Assembly (NCBI GenBank): GCA_002633005.1
Contig: NMRA01000258.1
Location: forward strand, 157,288 to 221,287
Origin: Phoronis australis
Taxonomy: Eukaryota > Phoronida > Phoronidae
Direction: 5' to 3'
Length of the DNA: 64,000 nt
Notes under the pieces: generated by a model
Database searches by the model: none
What the model saw: only the letters and a program-made list of their open reading frames with translations
Told to the model about the DNA's origin: nothing
Part shown: in pieces, positions 47,507-58,115 of the stretch
Layout of the letters: each line of letters starts with the position of its first letter
Position numbering within the stretch: the stretch's first letter is position 1
Made by a program: the position numbers and the translations under genes

Positions 47507-47683
47507 GGTAAATACATAGATGCTGAGTTTTCCCAGTAGTGAAATGTATCACGAAATAAACACAGAACAATCAGGAACTCCAACTGGGAATCAAACCACA
47601 GGTCTCTAGATTGCCGGTCTAGTGCTCTTACCGCTGAAGACTAGATATCTGTGTAATTACTGTTTACAGTCAAGTGTTATATT
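47507..47683 (-). mobile_element. tRNA-derived SINE in lectin intron (gene B)
   Basis: About 177 bases absent from gene A at the same site, flanked by an 8-bp target duplication GTTATATT (47499-47506 and 47676-47683). On the minus strand 47645-47574 is tRNA-like, with an A box (GCGGTAAGAGCA), a B box GGTTTGATTCC, and a five-pair anticodon stem CTAGA/TCTAG enclosing CCGGCAA (GGC, alanine-like). A non-tRNA tail follows. Confidence 0.8.
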
Positions 47684-48009
47684 AATGTGATATACATTTA
47701 CTACAGATGCTGTTAGTTAATATTTAAAGACAAAATGTCCAAAAATGAAGTCATATGACATTTTCTAGTCAGCCGCTTTGTCATTCCCATTTATAATGTA
47801 AGAAAACATTAAAGGCGAAGGCAACCTTTTTTCTTGGTTTTACGTTGAGTTTACCGTGCAAATCTGGCTATTCTACTTTTGTTTTGTGCTGTTTTTCAAC
47901 AATTGTCGCCACCACTTTCCATCGGCGAGTATTCTGTGGCAAGATAGGTTAGTAGAGAACTCAACTACGTTGGATTTAGGGATTGTTTAGTGTGTTGTAA
48001 GCTGAAAAT

Positions 48010-48190
48010 CATGGGCTGGAGTCGGTGACCCGTATCACAGTGACAGTAGTGTGAGTGACGGAGACCTTGTTCACAGCAGTGGTGACGAGGAATTTTTTCA
48101 CGGACATTCAGTGGGTGGGTACATGTTTGAGCCCGAGTATAACGAGGCAGAGTACGCACAGGCACAGGCAGCTGTTGAGAGAAACGAGGC
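48010..48190 (+). pseudogene. K2 element acidic GYMFEPEY reading frame (partial)
   Basis: An open frame without a clear ATG reads SDSSVSDGDLVHSSGDEEFF, then VGGYMFEPEYNEAEYAQAQA, and runs into the gap at 48191. It shares the G-Y-x-F-E-P-E-Y core and acidic context with the small ORF of family K1. This resembles the N-terminus of P2X7-like intracellular-domain proteins; the C-terminal domain is not present. Confidence 0.45.
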
Positions 48191-48318
48191 NNNNNNNNNN
48201 NNNNNNNNNNNNNNNNNNNNNNNNNNNNNNNNNNNNNNNNNNNNNNNNNNNNNNNNNNNNNNNNNNNNNNNNNNNNNNNNNNNNNNNNNNNNNNNNNNNN
48301 NNNNNNNNNNNNNNNNNN

Positions 48319-48687
48319 AGTCACTGTACTGGCCACAACTTGCGAGGCTTCTCGCTTCAAAAACGCACTTCTCGGGGGTGGCGACGGGGCACTGCCGGGA
48401 ATCAACACAGACGGAATGGCATCCTTCTTCAGGCGTTGTTTCGCAGGGACCTTCATCAGTTCAGCGTTCAAATCCCTTTCGTAATCGGACGGCAGAAAGT
48501 GCTTGCCACACACACGGTAATTCTCGACTGCTTTTTACGTTGCGTGGACGGATAACGCTGCGTTCTTCACACGAACGAGACAAGTACGGCGAAGTGTGTC
48601 ATCCATCGGAAAGCGATGCTAAGGTACTCCCAAAGCGCGCGTGAGACGATAATTAGTACATCCCGGTACGCAGCAACAGTGTGGCAT
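48319..48687 (-). pseudogene. THAP domain relic of Kolobok-like transposase (K2)
   Basis: From an ATG at 48687 the minus strand reads MPHCCCVPGCTNY, then HRFPMDDTLRR, VCGKHFLPSDYERDLN and LKKDAIPSVLIPG. This is a full C2CH THAP DNA-binding domain: C-x3-C pair, the FP motif, CxxH, and the closing A-x-P-S. Two in-frame stops (after LGVP and after SVHAT) inactivate it. The C-terminal part runs on to the assembly gap. THAP domains are known in Kolobok and P-type transposases. Confidence 0.82.
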
Positions 48688-49194
48688 GTTGACTGACTAG
48701 TAAATGAAAGCAAACGACGACGTAACTTAACACAACCGAGGTAGAGCAATGACTGACTCGGCAGCTCTCACAGTCAGACTATATGAAAAGAAATTGGCGC
48801 GAAATGCTTGCCTCCTAAAACGTCACTTCCGGAGTAGCGGACGAGCAATTAGCAAAATTACGAAAAGCTGTAATTAAGTGGAAAATATGTCTAGGATAAC
48901 CAACCAAACTTATTTTAGCTCAAAATGACATGAAAAAAAGTTGTCTTCGCCTTTAAGTTACCCATAAAAAGTGGTCTCAAAATGCATCATCCATAACGGA
49001 TCTGTTTGTCGGGACTCAGAGTCACGTAAAACGATCCATTTCCGGTGGCAAAACTACTTCATGATAACATTTATACAGTGTTTTCTTGGTAACAAAGTAA
49101 TTGTTCGTGCAGGAGTCAACCTAACAGGGTCCGTTTTGAATAATGCTTTTTTGTAGCTTGTAACGACCACGCTTTGTTTGTATGCTATATTTAG

Positions 49195-49439
49195 GTATGC
49201 CAGTATATTGCCACCTCGTGACACCTTTTGGCTTGGACTGACAGATGAAGATGCATCTGATGCGAGGCAGTACACTTGGTCTGACGGCTCGTGGCTGACT
49301 AGTTTCGCGCTCTGGGATGACTTTCATCCTTCGAGCGATGAACTAAGACACGTCGTAATAAAGGTCGGCACTGATTTAAAATGGCGCCGTAATGCTGGTG
49401 AAGATCATCACGGTATCATTTGTGAAAAAGATGCTATCG
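49195..49439 (+). CDS. C-type lectin-like domain, second half (gene B)
   Basis: Counterpart of 16557-16801, entry phase 2, exit phase 1 with GTAAGC. FWLGLTDED, YTWSDGSWL, WDDFHP and HGIICEK are kept; calcium motifs and the second disulfide pair are missing as in gene A. Against gene A there are seven base changes: three silent and four coding (A to T in SWLAS, F to L and S to R around KWR, Q to H before HG). Three of the four lie in the final loop region. Confidence 0.92.
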
Positions 49440-49934
49440 GTAAGCCAAGAGATTTATATTTGAACACAGTTCATTTCGCCTCGTTTCGGCCTAAGGCACG
49501 GCATTAACTACGGTGCCATGGGTTCATTATACACCTGTGACGCAGTGTGCTTGCATGTGGTCACAAGTAGTGGAAGAGAAACTTTTAAAGCGACTATAAG
49601 GCTCCTTTTCTGAAAAAATAACATATTTTGATTTTTAAAAAGTACTTACCGATAGGAAATCGGTTTCAAAATATTCATTAGTTACAAGCTACGTGAAATC
49701 TCTGCTTTTGGAAAGTTATTGCTTGGGACTAGATTGTAAAATCGGGCTCGTTATGAAGTGTCATTTAATGCGTTGAACATGTACTCGAGCAATGGCGAAA
49801 TGACATCTCTTTGTAAGGTCTAAAATCATTTAGCATCCGAGTAAGGAACAAGTTGAAACCAATTATATAAGGTACTACTTTTTGGACGCAATGAAGATTC
49901 AATGCATTTCTTGTTGTTATGATACGAATGGAGC

Positions 49935-50283
49935 AGGATCGCTACTAAAAGTGTTGGAACCACACATCTAGTGTAGTGTTGGATAACCACCGCTAGTATA
50001 GCGTTGGTATACAACGGCTACTATTATAGTGTTCGAGGACCACTGCTAGTATAGTGTTGAAACACTACCGCTGGTATAATGTAAGAATACCACCGCTAGT
50101 ATAGAGTTGAAACACTACCGCTGGTATAATGTATGAATACCACCGCTAGTATAGTGTTGAAACACTACCGCTGGTATAATGTAAGAATACCACCGCTAGT
50201 ATAGAGTTGGAGCACAACCAATAGTATTATGTGTTGAACACAACCGACAGTATTATGTATTGGAGCACAACCGATAGATTAAG
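49935..50283 (+). repeat. Minisatellite expanded in copy B
   Basis: The same GTGTTG...ACCGCTAGTATA-type units as at 17300-17535. In the middle (about 50055-50205) a higher-order unit of about 54 bp, alternating ACACTACCGCTGGTATAATG and AATACCACCGCTAGTATAG, occurs about three times. The expansion is specific to this copy. Confidence 0.85.
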
Positions 50284-50348
50284 TGTTAAAATAAGGAATC
50301 TTTGTAGTGGCTTTTACTGATCTTGTGTCCCCCCGTTTTTATTTTAAG

Positions 50349-50582
50349 TTCTCCCGGCATGTTATGGTCACTGGTCGTATGGTTCCATGGTAATCTATCA
50401 AAACGTGACGCAGCAACAGTGTCGTCGGACGTGTAAACAACGAGGCTACTTGTTTGCCGGATTTCGGGACGAAGAGAATTGCCGCTGCACAAATTACCTG
50501 GGTGTCTATAATTCGAGGAAAAGGTCGGAATGTAACACGTGTCAAGGACAATTCTGCTACTCTTGGATTTTGCTTGCTAAAG
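50349..50582 (+). CDS. WSC domain exon (gene B)
   Basis: Counterpart of 17607-17840, phases 1-1, same length. ACYGHWSYG, QQQCRRTCKQRGYLFAGFR, ENCRCTN, SECNTCQGQFCYSW; all eight cysteines kept. The changes make it more basic than gene A (W to R, E to K, Q to R). The weak GTTTGG donor is conserved. Confidence 0.85.
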
Positions 50583-51019
50583 GTTTGGCAACGCCACTTT
50601 ACCTTCCTGTGATCAGATTTTAACATTTATTCTTCTAAGCATACATATTCATGATAATATTTCTCAAGTCATGTTTTACATGTCAATCAAGATAATGATT
50701 CAGACACTCAGGGCGCGTGAACAAGTAAATACAACAATTGCCCTCCATCTTTGTCCAACAAAGAGGGGCTGCCAGCAAAAGATGGTTTTACGATATCCTT
50801 TGATAGAGTGAATGAAGAAAAGTACATATCATTGATAAAAACTTGTCTCAGAGCACATGATCAACTGAATATACGCCTTCATAAACAAGCTCAAAGTAAA
50901 AATCACCATTAAAACATCCCGCAAATGTTTTAAACTAAATTGGAAAATATGCGGGTGACAGCGCACGCGACCTACGGAAACATGACGTCATTAATACAAA
51001 TACACGTTCCATTGGATTA

Positions 51020-52314
51020 CACTGTGGACACTGAAATGCATTTAAATGATAATTTTTCCACTATCAGTTGCGATATGAAATAGCTTACCGGAGCACCTAG
51101 TCTTGTTAATGAACATAAGAGGAAAATTTGTGGTTCCTGTTGGAATTGTTTGAATGAAGCCTATCGTCCCAGTGACCTCGCTCAAAAGACTTGATATCGC
51201 AGGTATATTGCTGCTTGCAACTGCTCACGTGTTCAACCAGACCCATTTTGAGTATGGCCCCATGTGGTAACATGAAATATCGTGTAAAATCTTGCGGGGC
51301 GGTCGTAAGAGTAATTATGATGGACGGAGCTTGAATTACCCGTTAAAAGCACGAATTCCTGGAGGAGTGTGTGTCAACATTGCGTGGAAAAGAAAAGTTT
51401 GACACATAAACTGTGGTTGACATGAAAACTCTGGCTGCTGGAAAAGTAATGACTTGATGAATACTTGGTATAGATGTCGAGCAATATGGGAAACCGCTGT
51501 AACGTGACCGTTCGATAAAGAAAAAGTGAAATTAATATTGGCACTCTATCAGTATTACGACAAAGTCTGCATAGCCCAATGGTGGTTTTACCGAGCTTCC
51601 CCTGCTATTCTTAGAAACATGGCTACGGGTAATGTGAGCAAATCATCCGAATTTGCAAAACAATTAAATTGTTTGATAATGAATTTCGTCCACACACCCT
51701 TGGTCTATTTGATTTATTCACTGTTTTACACAGGTCCTTGGGAACGTAGAAATATAAAAAATGTGGGAAAAGACAAACTTGACTTCATTTAATTCATTCA
51801 CCCAAGGTTGCAAGTTCTTCCACATACACAGCCCGCAGCAGATGCATTAAAATCTCCACTGTATAAAAATGCTATGTCTCATTAAAACTGTGAATATTTG
51901 AATTTGTAGCAAGCGCCACCTAGTGAATTCCTGTAGAGATTTGTATACAGCTATAGTCAGGAAAATTTGTAAATAAATTGCGGTTTTAAAGAAAACACCA
52001 CAACTGATGAACTTAAAAGAGTGTGCCATGTAAAACACCATAGTAATTCCAAATTTTACGCAATCGTTATTTGATAGTGAAATGAACAGATAATAAAAAC
52101 TATGTCTTGTTTAGTAGGGTAACGATGAATTATTACCACATTCATTTACATAAATATAGTCTCTCAAAACGAGATTTTCGCGAGATTGTAAAGGTTACTG
52201 GTTCTCGGGTGGTGTCCTGCACATCGAAGAACCCGGGGTTGTTTATAAATTAGCATTTCATTTGATATGCATCTTTAAGCCATCAGATCCCCAATAAGAT
52301 ATCGCCCCAGATGC
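51020..52314. other. Insertion-rich intron of gene B, unassigned
   Basis: Homology to gene A stops at CCATTGGATTAC (about 51020) and resumes at about 54105. This stretch has no recognisable gene; an 88-residue frame at 51526-51792 has no family motif. Confidence 0.4.
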
Positions 52315-52318
52315 TTAA

Positions 52319-53890
52319 AGGAGAATGCCACCCGATTTAATTAGTCTTTTTACCGTCTTAATCGGTCCATATCCTCATTGCCTCGCATACATATGACCTT
52401 ACCTTGCCGAGAGGTGTCGCGTTAACCTGTGAGGAAGGTGAGAAACGACGCAGCGACGTCTGTGGTTCATTTGCAGCGTGAATGCCGCAATGTTGCGTTG
52501 CATCTTTCCCGCTTGTCCGAACTATGCAACAGAGGAGGAAAGCGGGTATATCGTTTTTTCGACTTCGAGTCCGAAATACTTAGGAAGTGGCTCGCGGTAG
52601 TGAAGAATGAAAACTACGCTGTAAATAGCAAGTATGAGGCCGTGAGGCTGTCGTCGACAGTCGGCGTCTGACGCAAATGCCGGCTTACCAAATAAATATC
52701 CATACGTTCTGTTGCCTTCTACGGCGCTTCTCTAGTATTTCTTCATCACTGTATTACGTTTCGAACTGATAGCCTGTGAAACTTCACGATCCACCTGCGA
52801 AGTCTTCGTCGGATGAGCTCTTGTCTAAATCAGGATTGCGAGTTGCCATGTTGACTGAGCGTTCTCTTTCAAAATGAATTATTCTCACCCTAACCAATAC
52901 TCAAGTGAAACTGAAACAAAGTCTGTCTCATTAGATACAATTTGTAATGTCTTTGGAGTGTTCGTGAATGCAATGATTTGAGAAGCCAGCAATGAATAAA
53001 TCACTGCGTCACGGGTTTTAGGTGCAATAAAACTAACTGACCGGACACCGAGGCCGTGTGACCGCATGTTAATTCAGTGTTTGCTGACAGAAATGCTGTG
53101 AAACAATAACTCAATTTTCTATCCCACAGCCAAGTGTTAGGGGAATCTTTATTTACATATACGGTTCTGTGGCCAAAAAGGAACCTGAATTCGCAGCCCC
53201 CGACGAGTAAGTAGAATTGCAGTTTCGTGGCTAATTCACCAACATAATCACGTGCACATTACTTTTTTGCCTCACTAGTACAGTATTTTCTTGACTGAAA
53301 GTTTTAGTTTCCAACTTTGGCTGGTTTATGTTCGTGATGTCTTCAGTCCGGCCGCGTCGGGACTGATCGGGTTCCGAGCCACTGGCCGGGATAACAAGCG
53401 TTTTGTTTGTTTAGAACTCAAAACATCACAATTCTAGACAACACAGATCTAGGCTCTCCTGTCTGTATTTCACGGAAGAATACTTCGAATTTATCTCCGA
53501 ACAGACCCCAAACTCCTGCTAAGGACCTTGGTAAATTGGCCTGCCGAACTTTGTAGGCTACGCTGTGTCCAAATACCAGTAAATCCATAACAGCGAAAAA
53601 AACAAAATGAACACGTTTTTATAAGAACCCAGTGTATTTTTAAGGGTTTTACATCGAAGTTTGATGATTTATTGGTGTTTAATGATGAATTCAAGCGATA
53701 AGCTGTCACCAGTAAACCGTGTTGTGAACTGCTGAACAGATTGCGTGTGAAACCAATTACGTCATTGGATAATTTTAACACCTCCGTCAGCCGTCAGGTG
53801 TCAGGTAACGCAACCGAACGTGGCGCCAGTAGAACTACTCGATCTAAATTGATACAAAATAGATGATTGTTATTTGGGTGGCATGCTCCT
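52319..53890 (+). mobile_element. Kolobok-like TTAA element K1c
   Basis: About 1.57 kb, termini AGGAGAATGCCACCC and GGCATGCTCCT, flanks TTAA (52315-52318) and a mutated TTGA (53891-53894). It carries a THAP-like relic on the plus strand (52429-52671: GGKRVYRFF, ILRKWLAVVKNENYAVNSKYEAV) and a MATRNPDL...SFTGYQFE relic with stops on the minus strand. Same layout as K1a and K1b. Absent from gene A's intron. Confidence 0.82.
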
Positions 53891-55513
53891 TTGAAGTTGG
53901 TGCAATACTTTCTCAGCCGGTCGTACCGCCTCAGTTGCGAGATGAAGTGAGGCACTTCTAGCGTGAACCACTTCGTCTACTTAGGTCTAGATTCGATATA
54001 TCATTATTATTTGTTTTCAATTATAAGCACTTGTTCTTTCTTCTGAATTTGTGCCACGAAATAGTGCCAGAAGTTATCCATTTACGGCATGCTTTCACAC
54101 ACCATAAAATGTAACAATTTCTTAAAATGTAACAACTGTTCCATTTTAAGTCTTTGTTACATGTTACGTTGGTAAGCCCCTCCTAAAATGCAACAAGTTT
54201 TTACATTTTCGTAATTGTTATATTTTACGTCGAATGTACTACCAAGACATGTTCCATTGTTACATTTTAGTAAACCAACGTCACATCACAAAGTAAATAA
54301 CCAAACTCATGAACAAGTGGTATATGACACATCCGGGAATATTCAAGTATTTTTGGAAGAGGAGTACCGCTTGAAAATTTGGATATCTTCAGGTACCCAT
54401 TTAGAGAGTGGGCTCCGACAAAAAGTGACCCATTTATCAAGTAATTTTAGTTAAAAATTCACATTTTCGCTCAGTTCTTTTCAAGAATTTCAGAAAAGCT
54501 ACTCTTTTATATAGTACTTTATCGGAAACGGCTCCATTTCGGGGAGTATTTTTTGCTGTGATAAAAAACCTTTTGGGCGGTACTTTTCGTATACCTGTTT
54601 TATGGGAATGCCATCCGGGTTGTCACGGCATGAATTTGGCTAACCATTATCATTTTAGTAGCAGTATTACTAAAGCGAGTGCTGTTACAAAAGGATTTAA
54701 AGGGTTGCTGAGTTCAACCTTAACGATATTGTGAAAAACGTCTTGGCAGCTGTGGATGCAGAGTAGCCCTACTTTTTGGAAACGAGGATGTTGAGATAAA
54801 CAAAAATCTTTAGATGTGCGCCAACTTCAAAAATTGATAATTTCTTAACGATCGGCAAGCTCGGCATTGTTTGTAATACAACTATATCATTCTGTAGTTT
54901 GCCGCGAAGAGCTGAATTCAGGCTGTAATATTTTACATGCGACTTACATGTAAACCTGAAGATACCTGCCGTGTTATCATTTTTGTCTCTTGTTGAAAAC
55001 AAAGCTGCTTTTCAAAGAACTGAGGCTCATTCCACGATGATGTGTAAGTTCAAAAATTGCTTTGAACTCTGGGGGCAGGCCATTTTCAAGAACTGATGAC
55101 TGGTCAGCTATGGCTGCTTACCTGGTAACGGACATACAAAACACGCAACAATTTTATGTGGAACTGGTCCATACATTGTTTAAAGAACAAAGTCAGGGAT
55201 TTGAACTACGTTTCGTTGAAAGTGAGTTGTATGGAACAAAAACAGATAACGTCGAAGTCAGCGATAGTGTTTGATATAAGCTTATTATGCGATGTAGCAA
55301 AAGGATTTTAACCAAATTCCCTTTACAACCACTAAATAAATGTTACTGACACTGAGCTGCGACACAACAAATGGCGCCTCGTGAGACACGTGTCTTCACG
55401 TCTATTCTATCCAATATCTGTCAAAATTTATACTAAAGACAAACGAACATTGATAAAATAACCAGTTTAATATATATAGATTATTACTTGGCGAAGTCTT
55501 CATCCCCCGTTAA

Positions 55514-55601
55514 CTAGAGCCCGAGTGGATTTTGGAGAATTATCACCCGAGGGGCGTTAGCCCCGAGGGTGATAATTCTACAAAATCCACGAGGGCTCTA
55601 G
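55514..55601. repeat. Near-perfect hairpin at foldback arm
   Basis: CTAGAGCCC(G)AGTGGATT...CCCGAGGGG faces its reverse complement across a spacer of about 7 bases; arms are about 40 bases with two or three mismatches. It occurs in the left arm only; the right arm carries a single copy (57090-57135). Confidence 0.8.
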
Positions 55602-56267
55602 ATAAGAGGGATATCGACTGAGAACATGTATTAATCTATTGATACCACATACTGAACGAGAAACATTGCAATGAATCGATCTACCTTTCTCGACTCGCCT
55701 CGGCTTTGTAACTACTTTCTATGTCAGAGTCCAGGGGTCGTAGGTTGTGACCTTTTAGGAAAAGCTGAGCTATTTTTTGTCAAATAATGGTTTTACTCAG
55801 AATCAATTGAAAATTTAATAAAATAGAAATAAAGTGAACCTATAAATTAAGGTTTGGCAACTATTTTAGCTTGCTACACATTTTATCACGCTAAGCTTCG
55901 ACCGGGAAAATATCGTCTGCTAAAATAGGTTACCACTCGTAACTTAGTATAATGCTCAAGTCAAAGGATCTCGACCACACGATACCCGCATTCAAACTGG
56001 AGATCGGTGATTTACAAGTTAGAGAACATGAGAGAAAAATTTCACTGAATTAAAATACTGTTCTTATGGAAATTTTGCGTCTTATTTTTCATACTGTATA
56101 AATGTCGGTACAATGCCCTTTGCTGAACATGCGATTGCTGCGCGTTCTCGTTTAAGTATTCTATTTTCACGTTCGATGACATCAGCTGCTGAGTGGTGTA
56201 GTGGTGAAGTCGGCGACTCGAAACTTTGAGGCCTGGTTCGAAACCGGCCTCGGTTACCCGCCAAAAT

Positions 56268-56461
56268 GTTATCTCACTAGTGAGATAACTACACGGTTTT
56301 ATACCACAATATTAGCCTCGAATGGCAGATACAACCGTGTAATAACCCAAAATGTTATCTCACTAGTGAGATAACTACACGGTTTTATACCAAAATATTA
56401 GCCTCGAATGGCAGATACAACCGTGTAATAACCCATAAAGTTATCTCACTAGTAAGATAAC
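56268..56461. repeat. 86-bp direct repeats with 22-bp palindromes
   Basis: A palindrome with half-site GTTATCTCACT begins at 56268, 56354 and 56440 (the last with one mismatch), spaced exactly 86 bases. The same palindrome is at 40256-40277. Confidence 0.88.
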
Positions 56462-58115
56462 ATTTTGCCGGGAAACCGAGGCCGGTTTCGAACCCGGGTC
56501 TTAAAGTTTCGAGTTGCCGACTTTACCACTACACCACGCAGCGACTGACGTCATCGAACGTGAAAATAGAATACTTAAATGAGCACGCGCAACAATCGCA
56601 TGTTCAACAAAGGGCATTGCACCGACATTTATACGCTATGAAAAATAATATGCATAATTTCCATAAAAACGATATTTTAATTCAGTGAAATTTTTCTCTC
56701 GTGTTCTCTCACTTGTAAATCACCGATTTCCAATTTGAATACGGGTATCGTGTCGTCGGGATCCTTTGACTTGAGCATTATACTCAGTTTCTAGTGGTGA
56801 GTGGTAACCTACTTTAGCAGACGATATTTTCCAGGTCGAAGCTTAGCGTGTTAAAATGTGTAGTAAGCTATAATAGTTGCTAAACCTTAGTTTATAGATT
56901 CACTTTATTTCTATTTTGTTCAAATTTTCAATTGGTTCTGAGTAAAAGGATTATTTGACAAAATAGCTCGGCTTTTCTTAAAAGGTCACGACCTCCGACC
57001 CCGGCCTCTGACAGAGAAAGTAGGTACAAAGCCGAGGCGAGTCGAGAAAGGTAGATCGATTCATTGCACGTTAAGTATGTGGTATAAATACGCCCCTCGG
57101 GCGATAATTCTCCAAAATCCACTCGGGCTCTAGATAAAGACTTCGCCATGTAATAATCTATATGTATTTGCCATCCGACGCAAATATTGTGGTATAAAGA
57201 TATTTTATCTTTAAAAAAATATAGAACGAGAAATTGCATGTTTTTGTAGCCCGCGGGAATGGTGCGCTTCATAAGAAACTTGTCTCATACAGCGGTGAGA
57301 TGTACTTCGTGAATAGATTTTTACAGCTACATGTAGGACTGTAGACAGAATAGAACCCGTCGGTATCAGAGACTTTGATCTTGCTCCTTTTGTGTGGAAC
57401 AGGGCAATTATCGCATTACCCATGACTTTAGGGCAACGGAAAACTGGCTGGAATAAGTCAAACTATGGGGTGGTTTTTCTATCAAATTGGGTTCCAAAAT
57501 GAATACTCAATGAAAAATTTTATTGTGGCTGCTTTTTCCCAAAGAAATGCGATAAATATTATCCAAAATACGATGTTATTGTTTCTGTTGTGCTTACCAA
57601 GGGAAGCCTGTATACTGTAATGCCGGATACACACTTGGTTTACGACCTGTGAGCGCTAAGAAAAGATTGCAAGAACGCTTCAACAATAACAAACTTGTTA
57701 CCTGATACTGAAACTCTTTTCGTCTGGAGTTAAAACTGTGGGGGTATGTTTTCGAGTATACCAAGAAACCATTCATGTTAAAAACAATAGAAAGCACGTG
57801 GGGACGCATTTATCAATTCGAGCTGGAACATTTGACAAGATATCATTCAACAATCCAAGAAAGAAGTCGTTAAGTGTGTGAACCGTTTTCTTCCGTGTGA
57901 CAAATACCATGCAAACTCATGAAATATGACGTCGCTTGCGTAAAATGTAACAATGTTACTTAACTTATAAAAATGCATAAAATGTAACAACAAGCTACTT
58001 TTTTGGAGAGGCCTAGCAACTTAAACTGTAACAATGACGTAAAATGTAACAGTTACATTTACAAAATTGTTACCTTTCACGGCGTATCAATGCTTTCGTG
58101 TAATGTCACTTTCAG

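Larger units (their letters stand above)
47813..48952 (-). mobile_element. Kolobok-like element K2 with THAP relic
   Basis: Bounded by TTAA at 47809-47812 and 48953-48956, with inverted termini AGGCGAAGGCAACCTTTTTT and AGGCGAAGACAACTTTTTTT (the second read on the minus strand). Gene A has the empty site, one TTAA followed by the same downstream sequence (near 16290). Inside are a THAP-domain relic on the minus strand and a GGYMFEPEY frame on the plus strand, convergent, with a 128-base assembly gap (48191-48318) between them. Confidence 0.88.
55475..57166. mobile_element. Foldback element with Pol III-type boxes in both arms
   Basis: Arms of about 750-800 and 700 bases (55475-56267 and 56450-57166) are reverse complements, from the outer TATAGATTATTAC through the TCTAGAGCCC...GAGAATTATC block to the inner tRNA-like segment. 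Each arm has a consensus A box TGGTGTAGTGG and B box GGTTCGAAACC (56192-56245 plus; 56560-56480 minus). The centre is two 86-bp direct repeats, each starting with a 22-bp palindrome. No protein-coding capacity is visible. Confidence 0.8.
54100..58090 (+). mobile_element. Unidentified GTTACATTTTACG-repeat element (gene B intron), split by a foldback
   Basis: Counterpart of 18286-19525 in the same intron. The left repeat cluster is at 54105-54265 and the right cluster at 57945-58080, ending GGCGTATCAATG. Coding relics include 55062-55274 (PFSRTDDWSAMAAYLVTD, FYVELVHTLFKEQSQGFEL). The sequence 55280-55470 is missing from gene A's copy but present at 27350-27600. The foldback element at 55475-57166 is inserted in it. 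Confidence 0.6.

Noticed and set aside
48051-48644. Long frames on both strands across 48051-48644
   Set aside because: Their length is created by the 128-base run of N; only the parts with GYMFEPEY (plus) and THAP motifs (minus) are supported.
56185-56560. Functional tRNA genes at the A/B-box pairs
   Set aside because: The boxes fit, but the anticodon arm has a 12-base loop and no acceptor stem pairs, so these are tRNA-derived repeat parts.
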